NCBI GenBank assembly: GCA_002412965.1
Contig: DHWB01000001.1
Coordinates: forward strand, 212,859-229,072
DNA length: 16,214 bases
Source of the DNA: Desulfomicrobium sp. UBA5193
Lineage (GTDB): Bacteria; Desulfobacterota; Desulfovibrionia; Desulfovibrionales; Desulfomicrobiaceae
Direction of reading: 5' to 3'
Position 1 is the first letter of the stretch, and each line of letters opens with the position of its first letter. Under the pieces are notes generated by a model that did no database searches, was not told the DNA's origin, and worked only from the letters and a program-made list of their open reading frames with translations. This document shows, in pieces, positions 8,296-16,112 of this stretch. Both the position numbers and the translations under genes were made by a program.

Positions 8296-9044
8296 GTTTT
8301 TCCGTTGGCAATCTGCAGATCACATGGCGGGATATTCTCGATGTCCTGATCGTGGGGTATATCTTTTTCCGGATCATCCTGCTGATCAAGGGGTCCCGTG
8401 CCGTTTCAGTGATCTACGGCCTGCTGCTTGTGGTGGTGGTCTATTTCGCTGCTGGGCAGTTCGGCCTCTATACGCTGAACTGGCTGCTCGGGAACTTTCT
8501 GGGGTCCATCTTCCTGGTGGTCATCATCCTGTTCCGCCGCGATATTCGCAAAGCTTTGGCGGTGATGGGCGCGACCACGATTTTCAAGAAGGAGTCCGTG
8601 CAGTCCGTGGTTCTGGACGATCTGATTCTGGCCTTGGTGCACATGGCGAAGAACAAGACCGGGGCTCTCATTGTCATTGAACGCAATATCCCCTTGGGCG
8701 ACGTGGTATCCGGCGGCATCGAGCTGCATGCCGCGTTCAGCAAGGACCTCATTTTGACCATATTTCATCCCGATACGCCGCTCCATGATGGGGCGGTCAT
8801 TATCAGAGGGAATCAGATCGAGGCTGCCGCGTGCATCCTTCCCCTGGCTGCGGGGTTGAAGCATGAGGCCGCGCTGGGGACGCGCCACCGCGCGGCCATA
8901 GGCGTGACCGAGGAAACCGATGCCGTTGCCCTGATCGTCTCGGAAGAGCGGGGCAGCATCTCCCTGGCCGTGGGCGGACGGATCACGAGCAGTTTGAATG
9001 AAGTTCGCCTGAAAAAAGTTCTTGCCGCCGCGTTGAGGAAATGA
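8289..9044 (+). CDS. cdaA: Membrane-bound diadenylate cyclase CdaA (DacA)
   Basis: A 251-residue enzyme that condenses two ATP into cyclic di-AMP. Three N-terminal membrane segments are visible (about 16-34, 38-56 and 62-82), then a linker and the DAC domain (about 95-245). The catalytic motifs are intact: DGA (167-169, in LHDGAVII) and RHR (199-201, in GTRHRAA). Translation starts at GTG, with GGGAG about 7 bases upstream inside the end of folP; the two genes overlap by 7 bases. It overlaps cdaR by 4 bases. The cdaA-cdaR-glmM order is the same as in Firmicutes, where CdaR and GlmM modulate the cyclase, so the same control is likely but inferred. No c-di-AMP phosphodiesterase is in the window. 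Confidence 0.97.
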   Translation: MLSFSVGNLQITWRDILDVLIVGYIFFRIILLIKGSRAVSVIYGLLLVVVVYFAAGQFGLYTLNWLLGNFLGSIFLVVIILFRRDIRKALAVMGATTIFKKESVQSVVLDDLILALVHMAKNKTGALIVIERNIPLGDVVSGGIELHAAFSKDLILTIFHPDTPLHDGAVIIRGNQIEAAACILPLAAGLKHEAALGTRHRAAIGVTEETDAVALIVSEERGSISLAVGGRITSSLNEVRLKKVLAAALRK

Positions 9045-9961
9045 TGTGGAATAATTGGCAATACAGAGCATTGGCCCTGCTTTTGGCGTTAGCGTGCTGG
9101 TATGTCGTCTCTGGCCAGGAGAAGGTCGAGACATGGCTTGAAGTGCCGCTCGAATTCGTCAATCTGCCTCCGCAGATGGAGATCACTTCGGGCCTCGTCA
9201 GCAAACTCCAGGTCCGTATCCGGGGAACGAGCAACCAGGTGCGCTCTCTCAACGTCGGCCGCCTGGCCTACAAGCTCGATCTGGGGAAAATCCAGGTCGG
9301 TCCCAATGTCATCCCGCTGGTTCCTGAAAACATGATCATCACCTCGGCCGTTGAGGTGGTGGAAATCAGTCCAACCCGTTTGGAGCTGGTGGCTGATGTC
9401 ATGGTGTCCAAGAGCGTGTCCGTGCATCTGGATTGGGATGGGCTACCCGGCGATGACGTGCAATTCAAGAACGCCACGATCTTTCCGGATCATGTGATCA
9501 TTACGGGCTTTGCCAGTGCTCTGGAGGCTGTGGACAGCATCTCGACCGTGCGTGTTCAGATTCCCGCCGATGGCAGCCTCTCCGCATCGGGAAGAGCCCG
9601 TCTGCTGATGCCCAAGGATGTGCGTACGCCAGTATCATCGATCAGTTACGAGCTCGAATTTGGTCTCATCACCCAGGAGATATGGGTCAAGATGAATCTG
9701 GAGCCGGTGGAATACAGCATGTTTTCCTATGCTTTTGAACCAAAGTACGTGCGCACCAGACTCGAAATGCCTGTGCGACTCTTAAAGGATAAGGACTGGC
9801 GAGAGACATTGCACATGTCGATTGATCCGGGGGAAAACCCGGCCATAGGGCAGAGCGTGGTGCGACCCACGCCTCGTTTCCCTGAAGGCGTACGGATTTT
9901 GGAATCAAAGCCCGAAGAAATCGAGGTCTTCGTCCAACGGAGCGAGACCTTAACACCATAG
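9041..9961 (+). CDS. cdaR: YbbR-domain regulator of the diadenylate cyclase (CdaR)
   Basis: A 306-residue membrane-anchored protein. One N-terminal membrane segment (about 8-24) is followed by an extracytoplasmic region made of beta-rich YbbR-like repeats. The recurring pattern is a conserved PLEFVNLPP-type entry strand, then VRIRG, and a repeat unit about 80 residues later. In Firmicutes CdaR binds CdaA and alters c-di-AMP synthesis. Assignment rests mainly on its place between cdaA and glmM plus the YbbR pattern, since these domains diverge strongly. ATG 9041 overlaps the cdaA stop (ATGA); the adjacent ATG 9044 has better spacing to GAGG (9035-9038). The lower part after residue 220 is less typical and may be one degenerate repeat. 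Confidence 0.88.
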   Translation: MMWNNWQYRALALLLALACWYVVSGQEKVETWLEVPLEFVNLPPQMEITSGLVSKLQVRIRGTSNQVRSLNVGRLAYKLDLGKIQVGPNVIPLVPENMIITSAVEVVEISPTRLELVADVMVSKSVSVHLDWDGLPGDDVQFKNATIFPDHVIITGFASALEAVDSISTVRVQIPADGSLSASGRARLLMPKDVRTPVSSISYELEFGLITQEIWVKMNLEPVEYSMFSYAFEPKYVRTRLEMPVRLLKDKDWRETLHMSIDPGENPAIGQSVVRPTPRFPEGVRILESKPEEIEVFVQRSETLTP

Positions 9962-9972
9962 TCGGAGGATAG

Positions 9973-11322
9973 ATGGGCAGACTTTTTGGTACGGACGGAA
10001 TTCGTGGACGGGTGAACAGACATCCCATGCAGCCGGAACTGGTGCTGCGGCTCGGTCTGGCCGCAGGACAGTATTTCAGGAATGGAAACAAGCGGCACCG
10101 TGTCGTTATCGGCAAGGATACGCGGCTTTCGGGTTATGTCTTCGAGTCCGCCCTGACATCCGGTTTTTGTGCGGCAGGAATGGATGTTTTTTTGGTAGGC
10201 CCGCTGCCGACTCCGGCCATCAGCTTTTTGACCCGCAGCATGCGTGCCGACCTTGGCGTGGTCATCTCCGCCTCGCATAATCCGTACATGGACAACGGTA
10301 TCAAGTTCTTTGACAAGGAAGGCTTCAAGCTGGCCGACAAAGTGGAGAACGAAATCGCCGCCATGGTCACCAGCCCTGATTTTGCCTGGGCCTATCCTGC
10401 CCATGACCAGGTGGGGCGGGCCAAGAAGATTCAAGACAGCCCAGGGCGCTATATCGTTGAACTCAAGCACAGCTTTCCGGCAGGCATGACCCTCGACGGA
10501 GTAACTATTGTCCTTGATTGCGCCAACGGGGCCTCCTACCGTGTAGCGCCGCTCATTTTCGAAGAGCTCGGAGCCAAGGTCATCACCCTGGGCGTAGAGC
10601 CCAACGGCCTCAATATCAATGACGGCTGCGGTTCCCTGCATCCCGAGCTTCTTGCGGCCAAGGTCCGTGAACACGGAGCGGACATCGGTCTGGCTCTGGA
10701 TGGAGATGCCGACCGCCTGATCGTGGTCGACGAGCATGGGGTGGTCCTCGATGGTGACCAGATCATGGCCGTGTGCGCTGATGAAATGCTGACAAGGGGT
10801 TCGCTGACCAGCAATACCCTGGTTTCAACGGTCATGAGCAACATGGCCCTTGAGGTCTTCATGCAGGAGCGCGGCGGCCGGCTGATCAGGACCAAGGTTG
10901 GGGACAGGTATGTCGTTGAAGAAATGCGCAAGGGGGGGTATCTTCTCGGTGGAGAACAATCCGGCCATATGGTATTCATGGAGCATTCTACCACGGGGGA
11001 CGGCACGCTGGCCGCTTTGCAGCTGCTGCGCATCATGGTCGGAAGGCAACGGTCCATCTCCGAGATTGCAGGGCTCCTGACTCCCTATCCGCAGAAATTG
11101 GTCAACGTGCGGGTCAAGAAAAAGGTTCCCTTTGCCGACGTCCCCTCCATCCAGGGCGCTGTCAGGCATGCCGAGGACAGACTCGGACGGACCGGGCGGG
11201 TTCTGCTGCGTTACTCCGGAACCGAAGCTTTGGCCCGGATCATGGTCGAGGCGCAAGACCAGTCGCTGGTGGATGAGCTGTGTGCCGAACTGGTCCTGGC
11301 CGTTGAGGCGGGCCTGGCCTGA
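9973..11322 (+). CDS. glmM: Phosphoglucosamine mutase GlmM
   Basis: A 449-residue cytoplasmic enzyme converting glucosamine-6-phosphate to glucosamine-1-phosphate on the way to UDP-GlcNAc, peptidoglycan and lipopolysaccharide. It opens with FGTDGIRG (5-12). The phosphoserine loop is SASHNP with S101, the metal loop DGDADR (243-248), the sugar loop GGEQSGH (326-332) and the phosphate loop RYSGTE (413-418). Length matches the family (about 445-450). GGAGG (9964-9968) precedes the ATG, 11 bases after cdaR. In Firmicutes GlmM inhibits CdaA by direct binding, which makes the co-location meaningful. Confidence 0.98.
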   Translation: MGRLFGTDGIRGRVNRHPMQPELVLRLGLAAGQYFRNGNKRHRVVIGKDTRLSGYVFESALTSGFCAAGMDVFLVGPLPTPAISFLTRSMRADLGVVISASHNPYMDNGIKFFDKEGFKLADKVENEIAAMVTSPDFAWAYPAHDQVGRAKKIQDSPGRYIVELKHSFPAGMTLDGVTIVLDCANGASYRVAPLIFEELGAKVITLGVEPNGLNINDGCGSLHPELLAAKVREHGADIGLALDGDADRLIVVDEHGVVLDGDQIMAVCADEMLTRGSLTSNTLVSTVMSNMALEVFMQERGGRLIRTKVGDRYVVEEMRKGGYLLGGEQSGHMVFMEHSTTGDGTLAALQLLRIMVGRQRSISEIAGLLTPYPQKLVNVRVKKKVPFADVPSIQGAVRHAEDRLGRTGRVLLRYSGTEALARIMVEAQDQSLVDELCAELVLAVEAGLA

Positions 11323-11335
11323 TACAAGAGATTTC

Positions 11336-11360
11336 GAGGAGAAAGGAAGCCCCTCTCCTC
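11336..11360 (+). other. Hairpin between glmM and galU
   Basis: GAGGAGA (11336-11342) pairs perfectly with TCTCCTC (11354-11360) over an 11-base loop. No T run follows, so it is not a classical terminator. It lies 13 bases beyond the glmM stop and 25 bases before the galU ATG. It could stabilise or punctuate the message. Confidence 0.45.
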
Positions 11361-11385
11361 TGTGGGAAAAAACAAGGAGCGTTGC

Positions 11386-12258
11386 ATGCAGGTACGTAAA
11401 GTTGTCATTCCGGTCGCAGGATGGGGTACCAGATCACTCCCGGCGACCAAAAATGTGCCCAAGGAAATTCTTCCGGTGTTCCGAAAACCGTCCATTCAAT
11501 ATATAGTGGAAGAAGCCATTGCTTCCGGTTTGTCGGATGTGGTTTTCGTCAACAACCAGAATAAGCGCATCATTGAAGATCATTTCGACTACAATCTGGC
11601 CTTGGAGCAGCTGCTGGAACGCAAGGGCCAGACGGAGCTGCTCGATGAAGTGCGCAAGGTGGCCGAGATGGCCAACATCATTGTGGTGCGCCAGAAAGAG
11701 CAGCTGGGGCTTGGTCACGCGGTGCTGTGCGCCAAGGAGGTCGTCAAGGACGAGCCCTTCGCGGTCATGGTCGGCGATGACCTCATGTTCAACCGCAATC
11801 CGGGCATCAATCAGCTGCTTGAGGTCTGGAAGAACGAGCGCATGCCCGTGGTTGGAGTCATGGAAGTGCCCCGTGACAAGGTCAGTAAATACGGCATCAT
11901 TGACGCCGAGGAATTCGCTCCCGGCCTGTACCGAATTCGCGGGGTCAAGGAAAAGCCGGACATGGAGAGTGCTCCGTCCCGGCTGGCTCTCGTCGGACGC
12001 TACGTACTGACACCGGAGGTATTCACCCATCTGGGAGCCGTGAAGCCCGATCACACCGGCGAAATCCAGCTGACGGACGCTTTGCAGTCCATGGCCCGCG
12101 AGAATCGGCTTCTGGCCGTGAAACTCCGGGGTCAGCGCTTTGATGTCGGCGACTGGGTCGACTACCTGACCGCCAATATCTATTTCGCACTGCAGGATGA
12201 AGACTTGCGCTATGATCTCATCGCCCGCCTGCGGGAGTTGATTCCACCCTCCCGCTAG
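11386..12258 (+). CDS. galU: UTP--glucose-1-phosphate uridylyltransferase
   Basis: A 290-residue nucleotidyltransferase making UDP-glucose for envelope polysaccharides. Motifs: VIPVAGWGTRSLPATK (7-22), PKEILPV (25-31), QLGLGHA (106-112), GDD (130-132), GVKEKP (186-191), GRYVLTP (204-210) and GEIQLTDAL (225-233). The common AGLGTR appears here as AGWGTR. Length fits bacterial GalU. ATG 11386 has AAGGAG at 11374-11379; the in-frame GTG 24 bases earlier lacks a site. It is the last gene before a strong terminator. Alternative sugar-phosphate specificity (thymidylyl) is less likely given the GalU-type IQLTDA and QLGLGHA motifs. Confidence 0.94.
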   Translation: MQVRKVVIPVAGWGTRSLPATKNVPKEILPVFRKPSIQYIVEEAIASGLSDVVFVNNQNKRIIEDHFDYNLALEQLLERKGQTELLDEVRKVAEMANIIVVRQKEQLGLGHAVLCAKEVVKDEPFAVMVGDDLMFNRNPGINQLLEVWKNERMPVVGVMEVPRDKVSKYGIIDAEEFAPGLYRIRGVKEKPDMESAPSRLALVGRYVLTPEVFTHLGAVKPDHTGEIQLTDALQSMARENRLLAVKLRGQRFDVGDWVDYLTANIYFALQDEDLRYDLIARLRELIPPSR

Positions 12259-12278
12259 GATCCTGTCCGCCTTTATCG

Positions 12279-12308
12279 GGGAACGGGGCAACCCGTTCCC
12301 TTTTTTTT
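12279..12308 (+). terminator. Intrinsic terminator after galU
   Basis: GGGAACGGG (12279-12287), loop GCAA (12288-12291), CCCGTTCCC (12292-12300), then eight T (12301-12308). A 9-bp perfect stem with a GNRA loop and a U8 tract should be highly efficient. It ends one or two bases before the possible GTG of priA. Confidence 0.96.
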
Positions 12309-12318
12309 CGTGGAGCAC

Positions 12319-14628
12319 ATGCGCGAATTTTGTTCAGTCCTCCTTCTTTCCGCTCCCTACAGCGTCCTGACCTATGCCTTGCCGGACACTCTGCCGAGGC
12401 AGCTGTGGCATGTCGGTGCGCGCGTGATTGTACCCCTGGGCCAATCGTTCCGGGTCGGCATCCTGACGCAGACCGGTGTGTCCGAACTTTCAGGCTGCGT
12501 CTGCAAGGATGTGTTCTGGCCCGTGGACGGGGCTCCTTTTTTCAGCGAGCAGTATCTGGATTTCATTCGGGACCTTTCCGTCCGCCAGATGGACGCTCCG
12601 GGCAAGATTCTGTCCCGGGTGCTGCCTGCGGCGCTGCGCGAGTTGCCGTCCTTCCGAACCAGCGAGGGGCGTGTCGTACGGCTTGGAGAACTGACCGGAG
12701 AAGGGGATCGTGCAGATCTGGCCCGGGCATGGCTCGCCGGTGAATTCGTGCCGCACGCCTGCGCGCGAAGGCACGAGCGGCTTTTTTCCCTGACCACGGA
12801 ACCGCCGTGGCCGGTACGCCCGCAAGCCACCGCCCAACTTGAAGTCTTGCGTTATCTGGATGTGCACGGGGTTTCTTCCTCCAAGGCCCTGGGCGCGCAT
12901 TGCGGCAAGAATGTTGCCCAGCCCTTGGGTGTCTTGCTGCGCAAGGGCCTGGTGCGAGAGGTGGAATCGCAATTTGAGGCCGATCAGGTCTGCGCCGCTC
13001 CCCAGCCCGCGTTCTGCCTGACGTCGGATCAGGCCCAGGCCGTGGACAGGTTCTGGGATCTCTTTGCGGCGGAGGCTCCGCAAGCGGCGCTGCTTTTTGG
13101 CGTGACGGGCAGCGGCAAGACGGCGGTCTACCTTGAGCTGGCCAAACGTTCGTTATGCCATGGCCGCCATGTCATGCTGCTGGCCCCGGAAGTGGCTATC
13201 GCCCTGAAGCTGCACAACGATGTGCGCGATGCCCTGCCGCAGGCCGACCTGCGTCTCTTTCACGGCTACCTGAGTCCCGGTGAGCGGTTCCGGACATTCA
13301 TGGATCTGGCCGGTCAAACATCACCCTGCATTGTCGTCGGTACCCGGTCCAGCCTCTTTTTGCCGCTGGAACCGGGGCTTGTCATTCTGGATGAGGAGCA
13401 TGATGCCTCCTTCAAACAGGACGAGGGCCTTGTCTATCAGGCTCGGGAGCTGGCTTTCGGGCGCATCGCGCGCAGCGGGGGGCTTTTGCTCATGGGTTCA
13501 GCCACCCCTGACGTGAAAGTCTTTCATGCGGCCCGCAATGGCGGGATTGCGATGGAACGTCTGGAAAGCCGCGTCAATGATGCCACGCTGCCGGAAATCA
13601 CGCTGGTCGATCTGCGCTCCGAGACGCCGGAGCACGGCCCCTTTGCCACGTCCGTGCGGGATGCCCTGGTTGGCGCGATTCAAGCCGGGGAGCAGGTCAT
13701 CATCCTGCACAACAGGCGCGGCTATTCACCCGTGCTCTATTGTGAAACCTGCTCCGAGCCCATCAAATGCCCGCATTGTCAGGTCTCGATGACCCTGCAC
13801 AAGCGCCGGGAGCTTCTCCTGTGCCATTATTGCGGATACTCGCTGCTGTTTCCGCTGTCCTGCCCGCAATGCAAGGGGAATGAGTTCTTGCCTCTGGGGG
13901 CTGGGACCGAACGGCTGGAAGAGTTTCTGCGTACAGAGCTGCCCCAGGATACGCAAATTTTGCGCCTCGATCGTGACACTTCCCGCCGCGCCGGGTCCAT
14001 GCAGGACACTCTGGCGGCGTTTGCCCGGCAGGAGGCGCAGGTGCTCGTCGGGACCCAGATGCTCAGCAAAGGGCATCATTTTCCCGGCGTGACCCTGGTC
14101 GTGGTTGTGGACGGGGATCTGGGCTTGAATCTTCCTGACTACAGGGCTACGGAACGATCATTCCAAATGCTGGTGCAGGTCGCGGGGCGCGCCGGGCGAG
14201 GAGAAAAGCCTGGCCGGGTGCTGATCCAGACCCGAAACCCGGGACATTATTGCTGGCAATACGTTCGCGAGAACGACTACGAGGGGTTTTTCGCCAAAGA
14301 GATTGCTCTGCGCCAGGTCATGAGCTATCCGCCCTTTGTGAAACTTGCCTTGGTGCGAATTTCCCTGCCGGTGGATCAGCCGGAAGCTGAACTGCTGGCT
14401 GCGTTTGGAAAGCGCATCCAGACCTTGGGACGTAATGCGGGAGTCCGCGTCCTTGGGCCTGCTCCGTCCCCCCTGTCGTTGCTTCGGGGCCGCAAAAGGT
14501 TTCAATGTCTGCTCAAAGCCGATACCTGGCCGGCAATACGGGGCGTTTGCGCCGAGATGCGGAAGATGCTGGCTGGAGAAAAACTTGTGCGCATGTCTGT
14601 GGATCTTGATCCCATGGACATGCTGTAG
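12319..14628 (+). CDS. priA: Primosomal protein N' (replication restart helicase PriA)
   Basis: A 769-residue superfamily 2 helicase that recognises stalled forks and reloads the replisome. Order from the ATG: N-terminal 3'BD and winged-helix region to about 230; helicase lobe 1 with Walker A GVTGSGKT (261-268), GTRSSLF (341-347), DEEH (358-361) and GSATP (393-397); zinc-binding insert with eight cysteines in four CxxC pairs (475/478, 484/487, 502/505, 515/518); lobe 2 with GTQM (578-581) and QVAGRAGRG (620-628); C-terminal domain after about 665. The start is uncertain: GTG 12310 is possible, but only ATG 12319 has a Shine-Dalgarno-like GGAG (12312-12315). asnS follows 21 bases after the stop. 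Confidence 0.97.
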   Translation: MREFCSVLLLSAPYSVLTYALPDTLPRQLWHVGARVIVPLGQSFRVGILTQTGVSELSGCVCKDVFWPVDGAPFFSEQYLDFIRDLSVRQMDAPGKILSRVLPAALRELPSFRTSEGRVVRLGELTGEGDRADLARAWLAGEFVPHACARRHERLFSLTTEPPWPVRPQATAQLEVLRYLDVHGVSSSKALGAHCGKNVAQPLGVLLRKGLVREVESQFEADQVCAAPQPAFCLTSDQAQAVDRFWDLFAAEAPQAALLFGVTGSGKTAVYLELAKRSLCHGRHVMLLAPEVAIALKLHNDVRDALPQADLRLFHGYLSPGERFRTFMDLAGQTSPCIVVGTRSSLFLPLEPGLVILDEEHDASFKQDEGLVYQARELAFGRIARSGGLLLMGSATPDVKVFHAARNGGIAMERLESRVNDATLPEITLVDLRSETPEHGPFATSVRDALVGAIQAGEQVIILHNRRGYSPVLYCETCSEPIKCPHCQVSMTLHKRRELLLCHYCGYSLLFPLSCPQCKGNEFLPLGAGTERLEEFLRTELPQDTQILRLDRDTSRRAGSMQDTLAAFARQEAQVLVGTQMLSKGHHFPGVTLVVVVDGDLGLNLPDYRATERSFQMLVQVAGRAGRGEKPGRVLIQTRNPGHYCWQYVRENDYEGFFAKEIALRQVMSYPPFVKLALVRISLPVDQPEAELLAAFGKRIQTLGRNAGVRVLGPAPSPLSLLRGRKRFQCLLKADTWPAIRGVCAEMRKMLAGEKLVRMSVDLDPMDML

Positions 14629-14649
14629 CCGTTCAATACCGAGGAAAAA

Positions 14650-16032
14650 ATGATGAATACCAGAATAGCCGATATCTTGTTGTCCGAGGCGGAAGTGGAG
14701 TCCCTGGTGGTCAAGGGCTGGGTGCGGACCAAGCGGGAGAGCAAGGAATTCGTTTTTTTGGAAATGAACGACGGCTCCTGCCTGAAGAATCTGCAAGCCC
14801 TCGTGCCCTCCGATGCGGAAGGGTTTGACCTGATGGAGAAGGTGAACACGGGCGCGGCCGTGAGCCTTGAAGGTGCGTTGGTCGAATCGCCCGGTCAGGG
14901 TCAGAAATGGGAGCTTAAAGTCCGCCGAATGGTAATTCTGGGTGAAGCGGATCCAAGCTACCCCCTGCAAAAGAAACGGCATACGGATGAATTTTTGCGG
15001 ACCATCGCGCACCTGCGTCCTCGCACCAACAAATACGGGGCGTTGAACCGGATTCGGGCCGAACTTTCCTACGGTGTGCACAAATTTTTCCACGAACAGG
15101 GCTTTTTTAATGTTCACGCGCCCATCATAACCGGGTCGGATTGCGAAGGCGCCGGAGAAATGTTTCAGATCACCACCTTTGACTTGGCCAACGTCCCCAA
15201 AAAGAACGGCAAGGCCGATTTCGATCAGGACTTCTTTGGCAAGGAGGCGTCGCTGACGGTCTCCGGACAGCTTGCTGCCGAAAACCTCGCCTGCGCACTC
15301 GGACGGGTCTATACATTTGGCCCGACCTTTCGGGCGGAGAACTCGAATACGCCAAAGCATGCCGCGGAATTCTGGATGATCGAGCCGGAGATGGCCTTTG
15401 CCGACTTGAATGACAATATGGACCTTGGGGAAGGCTGCATCAAATGGCTGATCAGCTATTTGTTGGACAACTGCCGGGATGATCTGGATCTGTTCGGCAA
15501 TTTTGTGGACAAGGGTTTGTTTGCGACGCTCGACAACATTCTCGAAAAGCCGTTTGTTCGTCTGCCCTATGCAGAAGCGGTGACCATCCTGAAGAGCGCG
15601 CCCAGAACTTTCGATTTTCCGGTGGATTTTGGAACGGATCTGCAAACCGAGCATGAACGCTATCTAACGGAAGATCACTTCAAGCAGCCGGTAATCGTTT
15701 TTGATTATCCGAAGGAAATCAAAGCATTTTATATGCGTCTTAATGATGACGGGAAGACTGTGGGCGCCATGGACGTGCTGGTGCCGCGCATCGGAGAGCT
15801 CATAGGCGGAAGCGCCAGGGAAGAGCGGCTGCCTGTGCTGGAACAGCGAATCGCGGAACTTGGACTGCCCAAGGAAGAGTATTGGTGGTATCTGGATCTG
15901 CGCCGGTTTGGCTCGGTTCCGCATGCCGGATTTGGGATGGGTTTTGAGCGGCTCCTTATGCTTGTCACCGGTATTGCCAATATCCGCGACGTCATTCCCT
16001 TCCCGAGGACGCCACGGCATCTGGAGTTTTGA
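14650..16032 (+). CDS. asnS: Asparaginyl-tRNA synthetase
   Basis: A 460-residue class IIb aminoacyl-tRNA synthetase. An OB-fold anticodon-binding domain (about 15-100, with VKGWVRTKRESKEFVF) is followed by the catalytic core. Motif 1 region is FFNVHAPIITGSDCEGAGE (152-170). Motif 2 is FRAENSNTPKHAAEFWMIEPE (227-247), and motif 3 is GFGMGFERL (427-435). The NSNT stretch and WMIEPEMAF are typical of AsnRS rather than AspRS or LysRS. GAGG (14641-14644) lies 5 bases before the ATG. Having asnS means asparaginyl-tRNA can be made directly. Probably co-transcribed with priA. Confidence 0.97.
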   Translation: MMNTRIADILLSEAEVESLVVKGWVRTKRESKEFVFLEMNDGSCLKNLQALVPSDAEGFDLMEKVNTGAAVSLEGALVESPGQGQKWELKVRRMVILGEADPSYPLQKKRHTDEFLRTIAHLRPRTNKYGALNRIRAELSYGVHKFFHEQGFFNVHAPIITGSDCEGAGEMFQITTFDLANVPKKNGKADFDQDFFGKEASLTVSGQLAAENLACALGRVYTFGPTFRAENSNTPKHAAEFWMIEPEMAFADLNDNMDLGEGCIKWLISYLLDNCRDDLDLFGNFVDKGLFATLDNILEKPFVRLPYAEAVTILKSAPRTFDFPVDFGTDLQTEHERYLTEDHFKQPVIVFDYPKEIKAFYMRLNDDGKTVGAMDVLVPRIGELIGGSAREERLPVLEQRIAELGLPKEEYWWYLDLRRFGSVPHAGFGMGFERLLMLVTGIANIRDVIPFPRTPRHLEF

Positions 16033-16053
16033 TTGATATAACTATCCGGAATA

Positions 16054-16083
16054 CAGAAACATAAAATTAATTTTATGTTTCTG
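16054..16083. repeat. Perfect 30-bp AT-rich palindrome abutting a -35 box
   Basis: Each half is CAGAAACATAAAATT, and the second half is its exact reverse complement with no spacer. It begins 21 bases after the asnS stop and ends one base before TTGACA. Its A/T core resembles an UP element, placed exactly where the alpha subunit of RNA polymerase would bind (about -36 to -65). It could equally be a dimeric regulator site. A terminator role is unlikely, since the stem is almost all A-T. Confidence 0.85.
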
Positions 16084-16112
16084 TTGACAACCGGAGGCTG
16101 TCCACATAGAAG
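16084..16112 (+). promoter_or_regulatory. Strong sigma70-type promoter, likely for a stable-RNA operon
   Basis: A perfect TTGACA (16084-16089), a 17-bp spacer and TAGAAG (16107-16112), with the A/T palindrome directly upstream. An inverted repeat, GAGGCT (16094-16099) and AGCCTC (16111-16116), brackets the -10. Start of transcription would be near 16119. The architecture is like rRNA promoters, so an rRNA or tRNA operon just beyond the window is the best guess. Confidence 0.6.

Noticed and set aside
14158..15654. A 498-codon antisense open frame opposite the end of priA and asnS
   Set aside because: It spans two well-conserved + strand genes and their gap, with no recognisable domain; a shadow frame.
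16054..16083. The AT-rich palindrome as an intrinsic terminator for asnS
   Set aside because: The stem is almost all A-T, has no loop and no proper T run; its place against a -35 box fits promoter function better.
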